From Sphingomonadales bacterium UBA656 (lineage in GTDB: Bacteria; Pseudomonadota; Alphaproteobacteria; Sphingomonadales; Sphingomonadaceae): 64,000 nucleotides of DNA. The notes under the pieces were generated by a model, which saw only the letters and a list, made by a program, of their open reading frames with translations, ran no database searches and was not told where the DNA came from. The stretch covers positions 124,001 through 188,000 of the forward strand of contig DBOC01000014.1 of NCBI GenBank assembly GCA_002299895.1, written 5' to 3'. The number at the start of each line of letters is the position of its first letter. The first letter of the stretch is position 1. Below, in pieces: positions 48,556-58,348 of this stretch. Made by a program: the position numbers and the translations under genes.

Positions 48556-50296
48556 TGGTACCTCCTGTCATTCTTCGCGTGGTGACGGTGCCATTGGCAT
48601 CCGGGAATTTTGGCCACATATATTGAGCCAGCCCCTTCAAACTTCCTGAGGGCTTGTTTTCACGCATCTCGTAGATCCAGTAATTACGAAGGATGATGGC
48701 CACATAACCCCGCGTTTCCCAATACGGGATAGATTCAATGAACAGCAATGGATCGCCATTGTCGCGTATCTCGCTGTTCCAACGGGCCACAGGCGAAGGT
48801 CCTGCATTATACGCAGCGATAACCTTGGGCAAAAACCCACCCGTTATGGGGAGATCGCGCAGCTTTTCCAAATAGGATTGCCCATATTCCAGATTAACAG
48901 TCGGTCGATCCAAATCTGCAGCTGTAAAAGACAAACCGCGCGCACGCGCCAGATCCTGCGCTGTGCCAGGGCGCACCTGCATCAGGCCGCGTGCACCAGC
49001 GGGGCTAATCACGTCTGTGCGAAAATTGGACTCTTGCAGCGTATGGGCGTAAACTAAGGAAGGCGTCACGCGCCAACCCCCAGTGGGTGCCCAATTAGGC
49101 AGTGGATAACGGGCTGTGGCCGTGCTTTGATCACGCGAGGGACCATAATGGCCGAACCAGAATTGTGTTGATGCCAAGTTCAGGGCGCCCGCCAAATACG
49201 CAAGGTTGGCGTGCTGCCGCACATCTCCAATCCTCGCCTGATGACGCAATGCCGTATCGGCTAGTTTATTCTGGCCAATTTCGACAAGCGAGACTGCCAA
49301 TATGGCGTTTGGTTGGCTTTGCAAACTTGTCCAATCAAACTTGCCAACTTTTGCGACTTTGCGTGCGATCGGTTCCATTCCAAGTGCTTCGCTAGCGAGT
49401 AAGCCGTAAAATGTTTCCGATAGCTGTGCCGCTTTTTGCATCTTGGGCTGCATAAGTTGCGGCTGCTGCGTGGCCATGGCTGCACGGGCGCCCCAAAACA
49501 GGCCTGCGGCCTTTAAGTCATCGTTGCCGGCAAAACGGGCCACATGGTCAAAAGCATCATAGGCGGCGGTGTAGTCGCCTAGCCGCCAAGCGGCAAGACC
49601 CACTACCCAGCTAGCCTGCGTGCCCCACGCGCCGCCCGCAACTTGTGCCACAGCGGCTACACGTTGAGCCGATGCATCGTCATTCTCGATATAATAAGAC
49701 CATGCAACCCGATAGCGCAGCTCTGTCAGCGCTTCGGGTGACAATTCCAATGCTTTGCTTTCCAAAAATTGTTCGGCGGCAAAAGGTTGGTCATTTTTAA
49801 TAAACACCTGCAATTCAGCTCGCACGCTATCGCTGGCTTTATTTGCGGGTAAATCTCTTTTTGGAGCGCCACCTAGCCATGAAAAGCGGCGTATGCCTGG
49901 CCGGCTGGGGATGATTTCTAGACCGCGCTTCCGTGCCATAGTCGCCAATAGTTCAGCCTGCGGTAAATAAGGCGCCGCCTGCAATAGGGCTTCGAGCTGC
50001 GCGACCTCCACTATTGGGCTATTAGGTGCAAGATACAATTCGGCGCGCGCCATTGCAGACATTGGTCCTTGGGGAGCGGCATCAATCATGATTGCAGCTT
50101 CCTCCCATTTTCCTGACTGTATAGCGGCGAAAATGGCAGAAAATGCATCTTTTTCTTTGGCATTCAGAATTTTAGGAACTGGCTGGGTGGCTGCGATAAT
50201 ACGAAAACCACCGCTCGAATTTGCATGCACTGCCGCAATGGGGGTGCATGCAAGGGCTAAAGCCAATATTCGCACCTTTTTTAGTCTCAGGGGCAT
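48542..50296 (-). CDS. Soluble lytic murein transglycosylase
   Basis: A 584-residue periplasmic enzyme cleaving peptidoglycan glycan strands with 1,6-anhydro ends. A signal peptide (MPLRLKKVRILALALACTPI, cleavage after AVHA) is followed by a long superhelical alpha-helical U domain (about 40-400) and a C-terminal SLT domain: the catalytic Glu is in AHTLQESNFRTDVISPAGAR near 425-444, with GLMQVRPGTA and IAAYNAGPSPVARW following. ATG 50296 gives the clean signal peptide; an upstream ATG at 50335 lies in the preceding gene. Overlaps both neighbours (10 and 14 bases). Confidence 0.92.
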   Translation of the reverse strand: MPLRLKKVRILALALACTPIAAVHANSSGGFRIIAATQPVPKILNAKEKDAFSAIFAAIQSGKWEEAAIMIDAAPQGPMSAMARAELYLAPNSPIVEVAQLEALLQAAPYLPQAELLATMARKRGLEIIPSRPGIRRFSWLGGAPKRDLPANKASDSVRAELQVFIKNDQPFAAEQFLESKALELSPEALTELRYRVAWSYYIENDDASAQRVAAVAQVAGGAWGTQASWVVGLAAWRLGDYTAAYDAFDHVARFAGNDDLKAAGLFWGARAAMATQQPQLMQPKMQKAAQLSETFYGLLASEALGMEPIARKVAKVGKFDWTSLQSQPNAILAVSLVEIGQNKLADTALRHQARIGDVRQHANLAYLAGALNLASTQFWFGHYGPSRDQSTATARYPLPNWAPTGGWRVTPSLVYAHTLQESNFRTDVISPAGARGLMQVRPGTAQDLARARGLSFTAADLDRPTVNLEYGQSYLEKLRDLPITGGFLPKVIAAYNAGPSPVARWNSEIRDNGDPLLFIESIPYWETRGYVAIILRNYWIYEMRENKPSGSLKGLAQYMWPKFPDANGTVTTRRMTGGTIAAR

Positions 50297-51045
50297 TGAA
50301 GCACCTCTTTTGCAAACATTTGCAAATCCCGCCACGCCTGTTTTTTCATTGCAGGCCGCGCAATAAGGGTTCGTGGATGAAACGTCACCAGTGTCGGTAG
50401 GTTGAACCCATCTTCATGCACATAACGTAATTCTGCACGCGAATGCATGAGTTCTTCGCCCAATAGAGCCTTGCATGCGGCCGAACCGAGTATCACCAGC
50501 GATTTAGGCTTAATCAATTTTATCTGATGCAGCATAAACGCAGAAAGGTCAGGCAGGTCGTTATCGGGAACTTCGCCTGTTGATGGCATGCTCGTCGCCA
50601 ACCATGTACAATAACATTGCGCGGTTTCTATCCCGATTGCTGCAAGCATCCGGTGAAAGAGGCTGCCATTTGCTGACATGTGCATATCGTTACTATCCAA
50701 TATGTCTGGTAAGTCAGAAATGACCATCACATCGCAAACGTCGGGACCACTTGGCGGAAAGCGAATGGGACCATAAACATTGCCAGGTAGGGGGGAACCA
50801 TTTGCAACCATCTGACGCAGAGTGGCAATATCACTGGGCCACATATTTGCAGGCACCGCGGCCAATTCAGCCTGCTTTTTTTCAGTATTGGAAAGGATCG
50901 GCATTGTAGGAGATGAATCGACGGCATCGCGCGCAAGCAAATCCAACGTTTTTTCCTGCACAGCGGAATCTACCCCGGCTAGCTCCCACCAACCAGATAG
51001 TGATTCAACCACAGCAAATGTGGTATTTTTCCCCTGATCCTCCAT
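50287..51045 (-). CDS. Uracil-DNA glycosylase superfamily protein, catalytically degenerate
   Basis: A 252-residue protein whose C-terminal 150 residues follow the family 4/5 UDG fold: VYGPIRFPPSGPDVCDVMVI, then SLFHRMLAAIG, LIKPKSLVILGSAACKALLG, and HPRTLIARPAMKKQAWRDL with the usual late histidine. However, the GEAPGxxED motif is replaced by ISDLPDILDSNDM, and the four Fe-S cysteines and the RPPGNR block are absent. The N-terminal 90 residues are unconserved and probably disordered. Uracil excision therefore looks unlikely; a DNA- or nucleotide-binding role is inference. First gene of the operon with the transglycosylase and moaB. Confidence 0.75.
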   Translation of the reverse strand: MEDQGKNTTFAVVESLSGWWELAGVDSAVQEKTLDLLARDAVDSSPTMPILSNTEKKQAELAAVPANMWPSDIATLRQMVANGSPLPGNVYGPIRFPPSGPDVCDVMVISDLPDILDSNDMHMSANGSLFHRMLAAIGIETAQCYCTWLATSMPSTGEVPDNDLPDLSAFMLHQIKLIKPKSLVILGSAACKALLGEELMHSRAELRYVHEDGFNLPTLVTFHPRTLIARPAMKKQAWRDLQMFAKEVLQCP

Positions 51046-51159
51046 AAAACCCTTCAGTCACCAGTTGACGGCAGGGTCAATTGCTTGGCATGGCAATTCC
51101 CACAGGCTGTTCATATAACGGGACGGTCGGAATTATATGCCGGGTAAAGGATAAAGGCA

Positions 51160-52800
51160 ATGAGTGAACGTGAGTCGATGCCCTATGACGTTGTTATTGT
51201 TGGTGCCGGGCCAGCAGGACTTTCGGCCGCAATTCGCATAAAACAATTATCCCCTGATACCAGCGTTTGCATCCTTGAAAAAGGTTCCGAAGTGGGCGCG
51301 CACATATTGTCGGGTGCGGTCATTGATCCCAAAGCGCTAGATGAGCTGCTGCCTGATTGGCGCAATATGGGTTGTCCGCTGGCCGACACGCCCGTGAATG
51401 ACAATCAACATTGGATCATGACTAAAACCGGCAAGTTCAACATGCCGCATTTCCTGACGCCCGGTTTCATGCACAATAAGGGTACATATACCGGCTCGCT
51501 TGGCAATGTATGCCGCTGGTTGGCCGGGCAGGCGGAAAATCTAGGTGTCGAAATTTTCCCAGGCTTTTCGGCTGCAGAAATTCTCTACAACAGCGACGGC
51601 TCAGTTAGGGGGGTCGCCATCGGTGACATGGGCATTGCGCGCGATGGCAGCCATAAAGACGATTATATGCGTGGCATGGAACTGCATGCGAAATATACAT
51701 TCTTTGCCGAAGGCGTGCGTGGTCATCTTACGAAGTTGCTCAAACCACAATTTGCGCTCGATAAGGATTGTGAGCCGCAGGTGTACGGTATTGGCCTGAA
51801 GGAATTGTGGGATATTCCGCCGGAGCAACATTCTGCTGGCCGGGTTATCCATAGCCAAGGCTGGCCATTGACGGATGCCAATGGCGGCGCATTCCTTTAT
51901 CATCAAGCGAACAACCAAGTTGCCTTGGGTTTTGTTGTGTGGCTGAATTATTCAAACCCCTATCTGTCGCCTTTTGAAGAATTGCAGCGCTGGAAAACCC
52001 ATCCCGAGGTAAAGAAGATACTCGCTGGCGGTCGCCGTGTTTCCTACGGCGCACGAGCGATTAGCGACGGTGGTTGGCAATCGGTACCTGAACTTACATT
52101 CCCTGGCGGTGCATTGATTGGCTGTTCTGCCGGGTTCGTAAACGTTCCGCGTATCAAAGGCACGCATACGGCGATGAAGTCGGGCATGCTTGCGGCAGAA
52201 GCGGCTGTTGAGGCGCTGGCTGCGGGTCGCGAACATGACGCGCTTACTTCCTATCAGACGGCTTATGAAAATAGCTGGATTTACAAAGAATTGCGTATGG
52301 TGCGCAATGTCCTCCCGCTGGTCGAGAAATATGGAAACCTGCTGGGTAGCGCGCTTGCTGGCGTCAACATGTGGCTGGAGAATTTCGGCATACGCATGCC
52401 GTTCACCATGAAGCACCACCCGGACCATAAGGCGCTGAAAAAGAAAAGCGAAGCCAAACGGATTGAGTATCCAAAACCCGATGGGGTGTTCAGCTTTGAC
52501 CGTCTGTCCTCGGTTTTCCTGTCAAACACCAACCACGCCGAAGACCAGCCAGTTCATTTGCAGGTTAAAGATATAGATCTGCAGAAAAGCAGCGAGTTTA
52601 TGGAGTTTGCGGGCCCATCAACGCGTTATTGCCCTGCAGGCGTGTATGAGTGGATTGAAGAAGAGGGCAAGGACGCCCATCTCCAAATCAATTCGCAAAA
52701 CTGCGTCCATTGCAAGACTTGCGACATCAAGGACCCGAACCAGAATATCAATTGGGTGACGCCTGAAGGTGGCGGTGGGCCAAATTACCCCAATATGTAA
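51160..52800 (+). CDS. Electron transfer flavoprotein-ubiquinone oxidoreductase
   Basis: Membrane-associated FAD/[4Fe-4S] enzyme (546 residues) that passes electrons from ETF, and thus from acyl-CoA and amino-acid dehydrogenases, to ubiquinone. FAD motif VVIVGAGPAGLSAAIRI near 9-25, LEKGSEVGAHILSGAVIDP near 39-57, the quinone-binding GWPLTDANGGAFLYH region near 234, and a C-terminal ferredoxin module with CPAGVYEW and NCVHCKTCDIKDPNQNINW supplying four cysteines. The ATG at 51160 follows AAAGG. Divergent from the UDG-like gene. Confidence 0.95.
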   Translation: MSERESMPYDVVIVGAGPAGLSAAIRIKQLSPDTSVCILEKGSEVGAHILSGAVIDPKALDELLPDWRNMGCPLADTPVNDNQHWIMTKTGKFNMPHFLTPGFMHNKGTYTGSLGNVCRWLAGQAENLGVEIFPGFSAAEILYNSDGSVRGVAIGDMGIARDGSHKDDYMRGMELHAKYTFFAEGVRGHLTKLLKPQFALDKDCEPQVYGIGLKELWDIPPEQHSAGRVIHSQGWPLTDANGGAFLYHQANNQVALGFVVWLNYSNPYLSPFEELQRWKTHPEVKKILAGGRRVSYGARAISDGGWQSVPELTFPGGALIGCSAGFVNVPRIKGTHTAMKSGMLAAEAAVEALAAGREHDALTSYQTAYENSWIYKELRMVRNVLPLVEKYGNLLGSALAGVNMWLENFGIRMPFTMKHHPDHKALKKKSEAKRIEYPKPDGVFSFDRLSSVFLSNTNHAEDQPVHLQVKDIDLQKSSEFMEFAGPSTRYCPAGVYEWIEEEGKDAHLQINSQNCVHCKTCDIKDPNQNINWVTPEGGGGPNYPNM

Positions 52801-52843
52801 TTCGGGGGGCGCTTTAGTCGCCGTCCGGGGTTAGGGTAGCGCC

Positions 52844-53671
52844 GTGGAACATTCTGAAATTGCTTTTGCAAAGATAAACCTTGCCTTACACGTCCGGAAA
52901 CGGCGGGCCGATGGCTATCATGACATAGAAACGCTGTTCGCCTTTGTGCAGGACGGCGATGTTCTGACGGCATGCCCTGCAAGTGAGCTGGCATTGGAAA
53001 TTGATGGCCCGTTTGCTAAAGGGCTAGAGGCTGATGAGAGCAATTTAGTGTTTAAAACGGCCTTGTTGCTGAAGGCACATTTCGGCGTTACGCAAGGTGC
53101 GGCTATCCGGCTCAATAAAAACTTACCCATTGCTTCTGGTATTGGTGGAGGATCAGCCGACGCGGCAGCCACAGCAAGGCTGCTTAACCGCCTTTGGGGC
53201 TTGGAAGCGTCCGAACAGGAACTGGCAGATATTCTTGCCCCTTTAGGTGCAGACATTCCCGCTTGTATCTTCAGCCGGCCGAGTTTCGGTAGCGGCACCG
53301 GAAGCGCACTGACTTTTTTGGACGATAGCAATATCGTTGCGCGGCATGTTTTACTGGTTAACCCGCTGCAATCCGTTTCTACCGCGTCGATATTCAAGGC
53401 ATGGAGCGGCGTTGATGGCGGAGCTGTTCATAGCGGAGATATTTGGGAAGCCGCGATTAAAGGTCAAAACGACCTGGAACCGATTGCTGCGGCGATTTGT
53501 CCTGTTATTACGTATATTCTTGATCGCCTTTCGCACGCAAATCCAGCTTTTGTGCGCATGTCCGGTTCTGGGGCGACATGCTTTGCTTTATTTAACGATG
53601 CAGAAGCTCTAGAGACAGTGAGAGCGACGCTTGATCCGGAGTGGTGGTCCATGGCGAGCGCACTGCGATGA
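52844..53671 (+). CDS. ispE: 4-diphosphocytidyl-2-C-methyl-D-erythritol kinase
   Basis: GHMP kinase of the MEP isoprenoid pathway (275 residues). N-terminal FAKINLALHVRKRRADGYHD near 5-24, ATP-binding PIASGIGGGSADAAATARLL near 90-109, and C-terminal RMSGSGATCFALF near 235-247 are the three family motifs. The start is GTG 52844, 44 bases after the ETF-QO stop. The stop overlaps the next gene (ATGA). Confidence 0.94.
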   Translation: MEHSEIAFAKINLALHVRKRRADGYHDIETLFAFVQDGDVLTACPASELALEIDGPFAKGLEADESNLVFKTALLLKAHFGVTQGAAIRLNKNLPIASGIGGGSADAAATARLLNRLWGLEASEQELADILAPLGADIPACIFSRPSFGSGTGSALTFLDDSNIVARHVLLVNPLQSVSTASIFKAWSGVDGGAVHSGDIWEAAIKGQNDLEPIAAAICPVITYILDRLSHANPAFVRMSGSGATCFALFNDAEALETVRATLDPEWWSMASALR

Positions 53672-54405
53672 TTGATACCCCGTTCGAAATATTAGGCACA
53701 CCGCGGCAAGGCGGTTTCCTTATCATCGGCGACCACGCTTCGAACCGTATTCCCGATGACACTGACCTTGGGATAGATCTAGCATTGCTGCGCGACCATA
53801 TTGCATGGGACATTGGGGTCGCAGAGGTTACGCGCTTAATCATTCAAGATACTGGGTTTGCAGCATATCTGGGGGGTTATTCACGCCTAGTTGTCGATTT
53901 AAACCGTGACATAGATGACGCAGCAGTCATCCCCTTACAAAGCGACGGTGTTACAGTTCCCGGCAACAACCTTGCTCCATTGGAAATAGAGGCAAGGCAT
54001 GAGCGGTTTCACAAGCCCTATCATGACCATTTGGCGGCGTTGTTGTTTGAACATCGTCCCGCGTTAATCTTGTCTCTGCACAGCTTTACGCCAGTTCTCG
54101 AGAGCAAGCCTCAAGAGGCAAGGCCATGGGAGGTGGGCGTTTTGTATAATGAACAGGAAGCGGCATCTAAGCTGGCGATACCGTTTCTCGAGAATGCAGG
54201 TTATTGCGTTGGCGACCAACTACCTTATTCCGGTAAATTGTTGAACGCGACGATGAACCGACACGCCGAAGCGCATAACATTCCCTATGTCGGCATCGAG
54301 ATGCGGCAGGATCTGTCGAGCAACCCAAATGGCCAAGCAAGATACGCACGCACATTGGCAGAAATGTGTCATTTTGTTTCGGAACAACTTGGCTTGTTAC
54401 TATAA
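53668..54405 (+). CDS. N-formylglutamate amidohydrolase family protein
   Basis: A 245-residue zinc hydrolase of the FGase/HutG-type family. [11 protein letters not shown] at about 19-29 (metal His), [12 protein letters not shown] near 139-150, and [10 protein letters not shown] near 210-219 are the conserved blocks. No histidine-degradation genes are near, so the physiological substrate may not be formylglutamate; sphingomonads carry such stand-alone copies. ATG 53668 overlaps the ispE stop by four bases. Confidence 0.85.
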   Translation: MIDTPFEILGTPRQGGFLIIGDHASNRIPDDTDLGIDLALLRDHIAWDIGVAEVTRLIIQDTGFAAYLGGYSRLVVDLNRDIDDAAVIPLQSDGVTVPGNNLAPLEIEARHERFHKPYHDHLAALLFEHRPALILSLHSFTPVLESKPQEARPWEVGVLYNEQEAASKLAIPFLENAGYCVGDQLPYSGKLLNATMNRHAEAHNIPYVGIEMRQDLSSNPNGQARYARTLAEMCHFVSEQLGLLL

Positions 54406-54440
54406 AATGGCTTAAAGCGCTCAGCCTAACGGAGGTCAGT

Positions 54441-56162
54441 ATGCCAAACCAGTTCGACAAGTCCAAATTGCCAAGCCGCCACGTGTCCGTTGGACCAGAA
54501 CGTGCCCCACATCGCAGCTATTATTATGCAATGGGCCTGACAGCCGAAGAAATCGCACGGCCTTTCGTGGGCGTCGTATCCGCAGGAAATGACAGCGCAC
54601 CGTGTAATACCACATTGGATGCGCAAGCTGATATCGCGCGCGTTGGCGTGGAGCAGGGTGGAGGCATGCCGCGCCGTTTCAATACTATTACCGTAACTGA
54701 CGGCATTGCGATGGGGCATCAGGGGATGAAATCCTCACTCGTCAGCCGCGAAGTGATAGCGGATTCGGTCGAGCTTTCTGTGCGCGGTCATTGTTATGAT
54801 GCGTTGGTGGGATTTGCAGGATGCGACAAGTCGCTGCCCGGCATTATGATGGCGATGCTGCGCCTAAACGTACCCTCAATTTTTGTATATGGCGGTTCCA
54901 TTCTTCCCGGCCGTCACCACAATAAAGACGTCACCGTGAAAGACGTTTTTGAAATCGTTGGGAAATATGCGGCGGGCGCTTGCCCTTTATCCGAACTGGA
55001 AGAACTAGAGCGCGTAGCATGTCCCGGACATGGCGCATGTGGTGGTCAATATACCGCGAACACTATGGCGTGCGTGGGGGAAGCGATTGGCCTGTCCTTG
55101 CCCAACAGCAACATGGCGCCGGCACCTTATTCAACGCGCGACCAAATCGCGCATGCGGCAGGCGTACAAGTCATGGAATTGCTCGCGCGTAATATAAGAC
55201 CCCGTGACATATGTACGCGCGAAGCCTTTGTAAATGCAGCGCGGATTGTTGCCGCGACAGGTGGATCCACTAATGGTGCCTTGCATTTGCCCGCCATGGC
55301 GCATGAGGCCGGAATTGATTTCGACCTGTTCGATGTTGCTGATGCCTTTAAAACCACGCCATATATGGCCGATCTTCAGCCAGGCGGCCAATTTGTTGCG
55401 CGCGACATGTATGATGCAGGTGGCGTCTATATGCTCATGAAATCTTTGCTGGCTGAAGGGTTGTTATTTGGCGACTGCATGACCGTTACCGGCAAAACAC
55501 TTGGCGAAAACATCGACCAAATCACTTGGAACCCAGATCAAAAAGTCATCTATCCCGCAACGGCACCCATAACCCCAACTGGCGGCGTTGTCGGTCTCCG
55601 CGGAACACTAGCGCCAGAAGGAGCTATCGTGAAAGTAGCTGGCATGGACCGGTTAACTTTTACAGGCCCCGCGCAGGTATTTGATTGTGAAGAGGATTGC
55701 TTTGCTGCCGTTGAGGCACGGGAAATTCGGGAAGGTTCGGTCATTGTGATCCGTTATGAAGGACCAAAGGGCGGCCCCGGCATGCGCGAAATGCTGTCGA
55801 CGACGGCAGCGCTTTACGGTCAGGGGATGGGTGAAAAAGTAGCGCTCATTACTGATGGACGGTTCTCCGGCGCCACCCGTGGTTTCTGCATCGGACATGT
55901 GGGGCCGGAGGCGGCATTAGGCGGACCGATTGCATTGATCGAGGATGGTGACGAGATCATGATCGACGCTGAAACGGGCGTAATCGACCTCAATGTTGCA
56001 GCGGACGTTCTTGAAGAACGTCGTAAAAGCTGGAAACCACGTCAAACCGACTATCAATCTGGCGCAATCTGGCGTTATGCCCAAAATGTTGGCCCCGCTT
56101 ATAAGGGTGCGGTAACACATCCTGGCGGCGCGAAGGAAACCCACATATTCGCCGACATTTAA
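54441..56162 (+). CDS. ilvD: Dihydroxy-acid dehydratase
   Basis: Dehydrates dihydroxyvalerate/dihydroxymethylvalerate in valine, leucine and isoleucine synthesis. 573 residues from ATG 54441, preceded by a strong GGAGG five bases away. The three cysteines expected for the [2Fe-2S] subtype are at C55 ([10 protein letters not shown]), C128 ([10 protein letters not shown]) and C200 ([17 protein letters not shown]194/C200). The related sugar-acid dehydratases (Edd, ArDHT) share the fold, but [20 protein letters not shown] is the IlvD-type block. [20 protein letters not shown] near 474-493 is the second signature. Confidence 0.93.
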   Translation: MPNQFDKSKLPSRHVSVGPERAPHRSYYYAMGLTAEEIARPFVGVVSAGNDSAPCNTTLDAQADIARVGVEQGGGMPRRFNTITVTDGIAMGHQGMKSSLVSREVIADSVELSVRGHCYDALVGFAGCDKSLPGIMMAMLRLNVPSIFVYGGSILPGRHHNKDVTVKDVFEIVGKYAAGACPLSELEELERVACPGHGACGGQYTANTMACVGEAIGLSLPNSNMAPAPYSTRDQIAHAAGVQVMELLARNIRPRDICTREAFVNAARIVAATGGSTNGALHLPAMAHEAGIDFDLFDVADAFKTTPYMADLQPGGQFVARDMYDAGGVYMLMKSLLAEGLLFGDCMTVTGKTLGENIDQITWNPDQKVIYPATAPITPTGGVVGLRGTLAPEGAIVKVAGMDRLTFTGPAQVFDCEEDCFAAVEAREIREGSVIVIRYEGPKGGPGMREMLSTTAALYGQGMGEKVALITDGRFSGATRGFCIGHVGPEAALGGPIALIEDGDEIMIDAETGVIDLNVAADVLEERRKSWKPRQTDYQSGAIWRYAQNVGPAYKGAVTHPGGAKETHIFADI

Positions 56163-56203
56163 TCGTCAGTTGATTGCTTGCTGCTTCACGGGCATGGGGC
56201 GGT

Positions 56204-57403
56204 ATGGAAATGGCTGAAGAGATTATCAGGGTCGCCGCGCGCGGCGATGGCGTTACGGCAAATGGGCGGTATGTGGCCTTGGCAGCGCCAGGCGACATTG
56301 TGGACCCATCGGGCGGGCTCATACACGGCCCGCATCATGCTGCGCCGCCCTGTCAACATTTTCCATTGTGTGGTGGTTGCCAATTACAGCATTTGGACGA
56401 AGACAGCCTGCGCCTGTTTATAGCTGAACGCGTAACGCATGCGCTCGCCACACAGCAGGTAGAAATTGGCGAAGTTATGCCTGTTCATTTGTCACCGCCT
56501 AAGAGCCGAAGGCGGATTGCGGTGCGTTCGGCATGGGCAGGAAAGCAGTTTCAGCTGGGCTTTAGTACCGAGAAAAGCCACCGGATTATCGACTTGCGCC
56601 AGTGTGACGTTATGGCGCCAGAGCTATTCGCTTTGCTGACGCCCTTACGCGCTTTGCTTGAGCCACGGCTCAATCGAGCGCGGCAGGTCCAGATTAAACT
56701 AGCGATGGTAGACCAAGGCGTCGATGTAATGATAGAGAATTGGATTGCTAATGATCTCGATACGCATGAGCTATTGTCCGAATTTGCCAAGACCCAAAAT
56801 CTAGCACGCCTGTCATTAGATGAAGGCTATGGTCCTGTGCCTTTTTATGAGCCTGAGCCTGTAACGGTAACGCTCGGCGGGATTGCTGTGGGCTATCAAC
56901 CTTATGGCTTTCTGCAGGCCACGACCGATGGTGAGGCGGCGCTGGTGCGCGCGGTAAATGCGATCGTTGGAGATGATAGTATAGTAGCGGATTTGTTTGC
57001 AGGTTCCGGCACTTTCGCCTTGTCGATGGGGACTGGTCGCAAAATATATGCAGGTGAAGCCGATCTACAGGCAAGTCTTGCCCTAAAATCTGCGGCGGGG
57101 CGTACTGGTCGGACGATATTTACCGAACACCGCGATCTTTTCCGCCGCCCGCTCACGGCCGAAGAACTGAACAAGTTTCAAACAGTGGTATTAGATCCAC
57201 CACGCGCAGGGGCAAAAGAACAAGTCGCGCAACTTGCTGCATCAAATGTACCAAACATCGCTTATGTAAGCTGTAATCCCGCCAGTTTTGCGCGGGATGC
57301 GAAAACCTTGGTCGCTGCTGGATATAGGTTGCAGCGGATCTGGCCGGTGGGGCAGTTCCGCTGGTCAACCCATATCGAGCTAGTTGGCCATTTCAGCCGT
57401 TAG
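56204..57403 (+). CDS. Class I SAM-dependent RNA m5U methyltransferase, RlmD/TrmA family
   Basis: A 399-residue 23S rRNA (uracil-5-)-methyltransferase-like protein. A short N-terminal TRAM-like beta region (1-45, VAARGDGVTANGRYVALAAP) is followed by CxxxxxCGGC (CQHFPLCGGCQ) plus a fourth Cys in DLRQCDVM, the RlmD-type [4Fe-4S] site. The C-terminal Rossmann domain has DLFAGSGTFALSMG near 264-277, VVLDPPRAGAKEQ near 327-339 and YVSCNPASFARD with the catalytic Cys near 357-368. Start chosen at ATG 56204; ATG 56210 is equally possible. Converges with a MAPEG gene, sharing four bases. Confidence 0.88.
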   Translation: MEMAEEIIRVAARGDGVTANGRYVALAAPGDIVDPSGGLIHGPHHAAPPCQHFPLCGGCQLQHLDEDSLRLFIAERVTHALATQQVEIGEVMPVHLSPPKSRRRIAVRSAWAGKQFQLGFSTEKSHRIIDLRQCDVMAPELFALLTPLRALLEPRLNRARQVQIKLAMVDQGVDVMIENWIANDLDTHELLSEFAKTQNLARLSLDEGYGPVPFYEPEPVTVTLGGIAVGYQPYGFLQATTDGEAALVRAVNAIVGDDSIVADLFAGSGTFALSMGTGRKIYAGEADLQASLALKSAAGRTGRTIFTEHRDLFRRPLTAEELNKFQTVVLDPPRAGAKEQVAQLAASNVPNIAYVSCNPASFARDAKTLVAAGYRLQRIWPVGQFRWSTHIELVGHFSR

Positions 57404-57843
57404 TGCAGTAAAACCGCCATTACCGAATGCGCAACAAGCATCATGAGTGCGATGGACGATAACGCAAACAACGAAAAGCGAATGATTACGCGGTTTGAAA
57501 AAATCTGAACCAAGCTGTGAGCCACGCGCAGACCAACATAGGCCCAAGCAATAGTCGCGTTCAGATTATCGCCTTGCCCTATCATAGCCAAAACCAAGCA
57601 CACCGCATAAAAAACCGTAGGTGCCTCGTGTAAGTGGTTGTAATTATCTGCAACCCATGAGGCTTTCTCCTCACCCTTTGCGATGAGCGCATCGCGTAAC
57701 GCTCCGCCCGTTGAACCGACAACCTTGGTTCCGTCAATGCCGGCACGGCCCATCGCGGGTAGACGTGTCGCGTACATCCAAATCCAGATAATCATTGTCC
57801 ATGCCGCAAGCGCTACGACGGGCCCTAAAATTGCACTTTCCAT
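57400..57843 (-). CDS. MAPEG family membrane protein (copy 2)
   Basis: A 147-residue four-helix membrane protein of the MAPEG (eicosanoid/glutathione) superfamily. MESAILGPVVALAAWTMIIW is TM1; VADNYNHLHEAPTVFYAVCL near 71-90 is the MAPEG core (the NxxxxxxxEAPxxF motif), followed by AWVGLR-like WAYVGLRVAHSLVQI. ATG 57843 has GGGGAG seven bases upstream. It is 11 bases after the end of the upstream MAPEG paralogue and is probably its tandem duplicate, with about one third identical positions by eye. Glutathione-dependent activity is a family property, not shown here. Confidence 0.83.
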   Translation of the reverse strand: MESAILGPVVALAAWTMIIWIWMYATRLPAMGRAGIDGTKVVGSTGGALRDALIAKGEEKASWVADNYNHLHEAPTVFYAVCLVLAMIGQGDNLNATIAWAYVGLRVAHSLVQIFSNRVIIRFSLFALSSIALMMLVAHSVMAVLLH

Positions 57844-57854
57844 ATTACTCCCCT

Positions 57855-58283
57855 TTAAATTGTTGCCAGCAATGCTTGTACCGCCAAAACCGTGAGGCAC
57901 AATGATGACAACACAAATAAAACAAAGCGGACGCTGACGATATTTATCGTCGATTGCCAGACACTGTGGAGCACCCGCAAAACGGTGTAACCCCACGCCA
58001 AATATACCGAAAATTCAGTAGCTCCGCCAGATACAGCCAGGATTACGACCGCTGCGTAGAACACCGTAGGCTGCTCCATGAGATGCGCATAATTATGCGA
58101 CTTCCAAGCCACAGGCGGCGGCAAATTTGGATCAATGTCTTGTCCCCGTCCACCGGGCGTAGCCTTTTTAAGGTCTACACCGATTTTCGCCATTGCGGGC
58201 AGCCGTGCAGCCATCAGCCAATACATCATGAAAACGGACCACAGAACCAATGCCGCCGCTGGCGCCAAAATAGGCATATTCAT
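57855..58283 (-). CDS. MAPEG family membrane protein (copy 1)
   Basis: A 142-residue paralogue of the following gene. MNMPILAPAAALVLWSVFMM is TM1, WKSHNYAHLMEQPTVFYAAV near 59-78 the family core, and WGYTVLRVLHSVWQSTIN the third-helix block. The two genes are read in the same direction with an 11-base gap, so they are likely co-transcribed and may form mixed trimers. No other detoxification gene is beside them. Confidence 0.83.
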   Translation of the reverse strand: MNMPILAPAAALVLWSVFMMYWLMAARLPAMAKIGVDLKKATPGGRGQDIDPNLPPPVAWKSHNYAHLMEQPTVFYAAVVILAVSGGATEFSVYLAWGYTVLRVLHSVWQSTINIVSVRFVLFVLSSLCLTVLAVQALLATI

Positions 58284-58348
58284 GTAATTACTCCCCCTCC
58301 TTGTAGAAGGAGAGGGTGATGCACCTCAGTTAAGATGTCAAATGTAAC

